From: Sulfurospirillum arcachonense | Lineage (GTDB): Bacteria; Campylobacterota; Campylobacteria; Campylobacterales; Sulfurospirillaceae | DNA: 23,062 nucleotides | NCBI GenBank assembly: GCA_015662785.1 | Contig: DQTM01000291.1 | Location: 1 to 23,062 of the forward strand | Direction: 5' to 3' | Shown: positions 22,932 to 23,062 of the stretch, one piece after another | Layout: each line of letters begins with the position of its first letter | Numbering within the stretch: the stretch's first letter is position 1 | Made by a program: the position numbers and the translations under genes | Notes under the pieces: generated by a model | Databases searched by the model: none | What the model saw: only the letters and a program-made list of their open reading frames with translations | What the model was told of the DNA's origin: nothing

Positions 22932-22945
22932 AATCTTTACATGTA

Positions 22946-22971
22946 GAGGGTTATTAATTAGCCCTTTACTT
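22946..22971 (+). terminator. Weak terminator-like hairpin after aapP
   Basis: AGGGTTA and TAGCCCT, around a short TTAA-type loop, pair with one G-U, followed by a T-rich TTACTTTATCTT. The stem is short and the T tract interrupted, so efficiency is doubtful. It directly follows the TACATGTA octamer at 22938-22945. Confidence 0.35.
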
Positions 22972-22979
22972 TATCTTGC

Positions 22980-22985
22980 TATAAT
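22980..22985 (+). promoter_or_regulatory. -10 box of the gene starting at 23012
   Basis: An extended -10 (TGCTATAAT) after a T-rich stretch, 26 bp before an ATG. An AAGG ribosome-binding site is at 23001-23004. Confidence 0.6.
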
Positions 22986-23011
22986 TTCATAAACTCATAT
23001 AAGGCCATAAA

Positions 23012-23062
23012 ATGGATCAACTATTTCCAGTAATATTTGTTGTAGCTATGATAGCTTTCATA
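23012..23062 (+). CDS. 5' end of an unknown membrane protein gene (runs off the window)
   Basis: Seventeen codons are visible, beginning MDQLFPVIFVVAMIAFI, a hydrophobic N-terminus that could be an uncleaved signal anchor. An extended -10 box and an AAGG site upstream support it as a real gene. The family cannot be identified from this much sequence. Confidence 0.6.
   Translation, partial: MDQLFPVIFVVAMIAFI

Larger units (their letters stand above)
2064..22945. repeat. Dispersed palindromic octamer TACATGTA (17 copies)
   Basis: Copies start at 2064, 2444, 2785, 2945, 4123, 4327, 4653, 8295, 11142, 11186, 11199, 11703, 14523, 15318, 15844, 15953 and 22938. Seven of them (2064, 2444, 2785, 4327, 11199, 11703, 22938) fit the 14-bp palindrome CTYTACATGTARAG. 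Close variants TGCATGTA occur at 2982 and 4684. Fifteen copies are in coding sequence: nine read LHV, IHV or VHV, five TC[K/R], and one YMY. Two are intergenic. With about one-third GC, roughly one copy is expected in this length by a simple base-composition estimate. The list was made by eye and may miss a copy. Confidence 0.9.

Noticed and set aside
2064..22945. TACATGTA copies as a CRISPR array, transposon ends or a conserved protein motif
   Set aside because: Spacing is irregular, no repeated flanks or transposase are present, and the translated residues differ by codon frame.

Overview
The window looks like a chromosomal segment of a Campylobacterota (epsilonproteobacterial) organism, most likely Sulfurimonas-like. 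This is an inference from low GC, very dense gene packing with 1-25 nt overlaps, a class II DAHP synthase, adjacent pdxJ-pdxA, TATAAT-type -10 boxes without an obvious -35, and the overall gene style. No rRNA, tRNA, CRISPR array or intact mobile element was seen.

Layout. 1-1455 (minus): a frameshifted EamA transporter remnant running off the window edge, an intact class IV aminotransferase (probably D-amino-acid transaminase), and a remnant of a chemoreceptor signalling domain. 1514-3185 (plus): pdxJ-pdxA for pyridoxal phosphate synthesis. 3235-6287 (plus): a tightly overlapping ECF-type nickel/cobalt uptake operon in the order NikK (DUF4198)-NikM-NikL-NikQ-NikO. The real start of NikK lies upstream of the first ATG and is non-canonical. 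6223-7239 (minus): mnmH (selU), overlapping the 3' end of the ATPase gene by 65 bp. 7259-7738: a decayed membrane/Cache/EAL signalling gene preceded by a 38-bp near-perfect palindrome. 7823-13416 (minus): a compact six-gene run comprising a membrane coiled-coil protein, a tRNA1(Val)-type methyltransferase, a YkgJ-type cysteine cluster protein, a TPR lipoprotein, trpC and a HIT protein. Upstream of it lies a FAD oxidoreductase, divergent from proA. 14540-16337 (plus): proA and a small orphan ABC ATPase. 16346-17710 (minus): class II DAHP synthase, divergent from rarD (17787-18650). 18831-22931 (plus): a complete general amino-acid ABC transporter (aapJQMP). The start of another gene begins at 23012.

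The most unusual signal is a palindromic octamer, TACATGTA, read by eye at 17 places. About one would be expected for this base composition. Seven of the 17 fit a 14-bp extended palindrome CTYTACATGTARAG. Fifteen lie inside coding genes of unrelated function and in all three codon frames (LHV, TC[K/R], YMY), so selection seems to act on DNA and not on protein. Two are intergenic. No copies were seen between about 15,961 and 22,937. The element resembles the cyanobacterial HIP1 octamer or a DNA-uptake/methylation/chromosome-organisation site. Three decayed genes (EamA, chemoreceptor, EAL), two of them signalling genes, show ongoing gene loss between intact housekeeping blocks.
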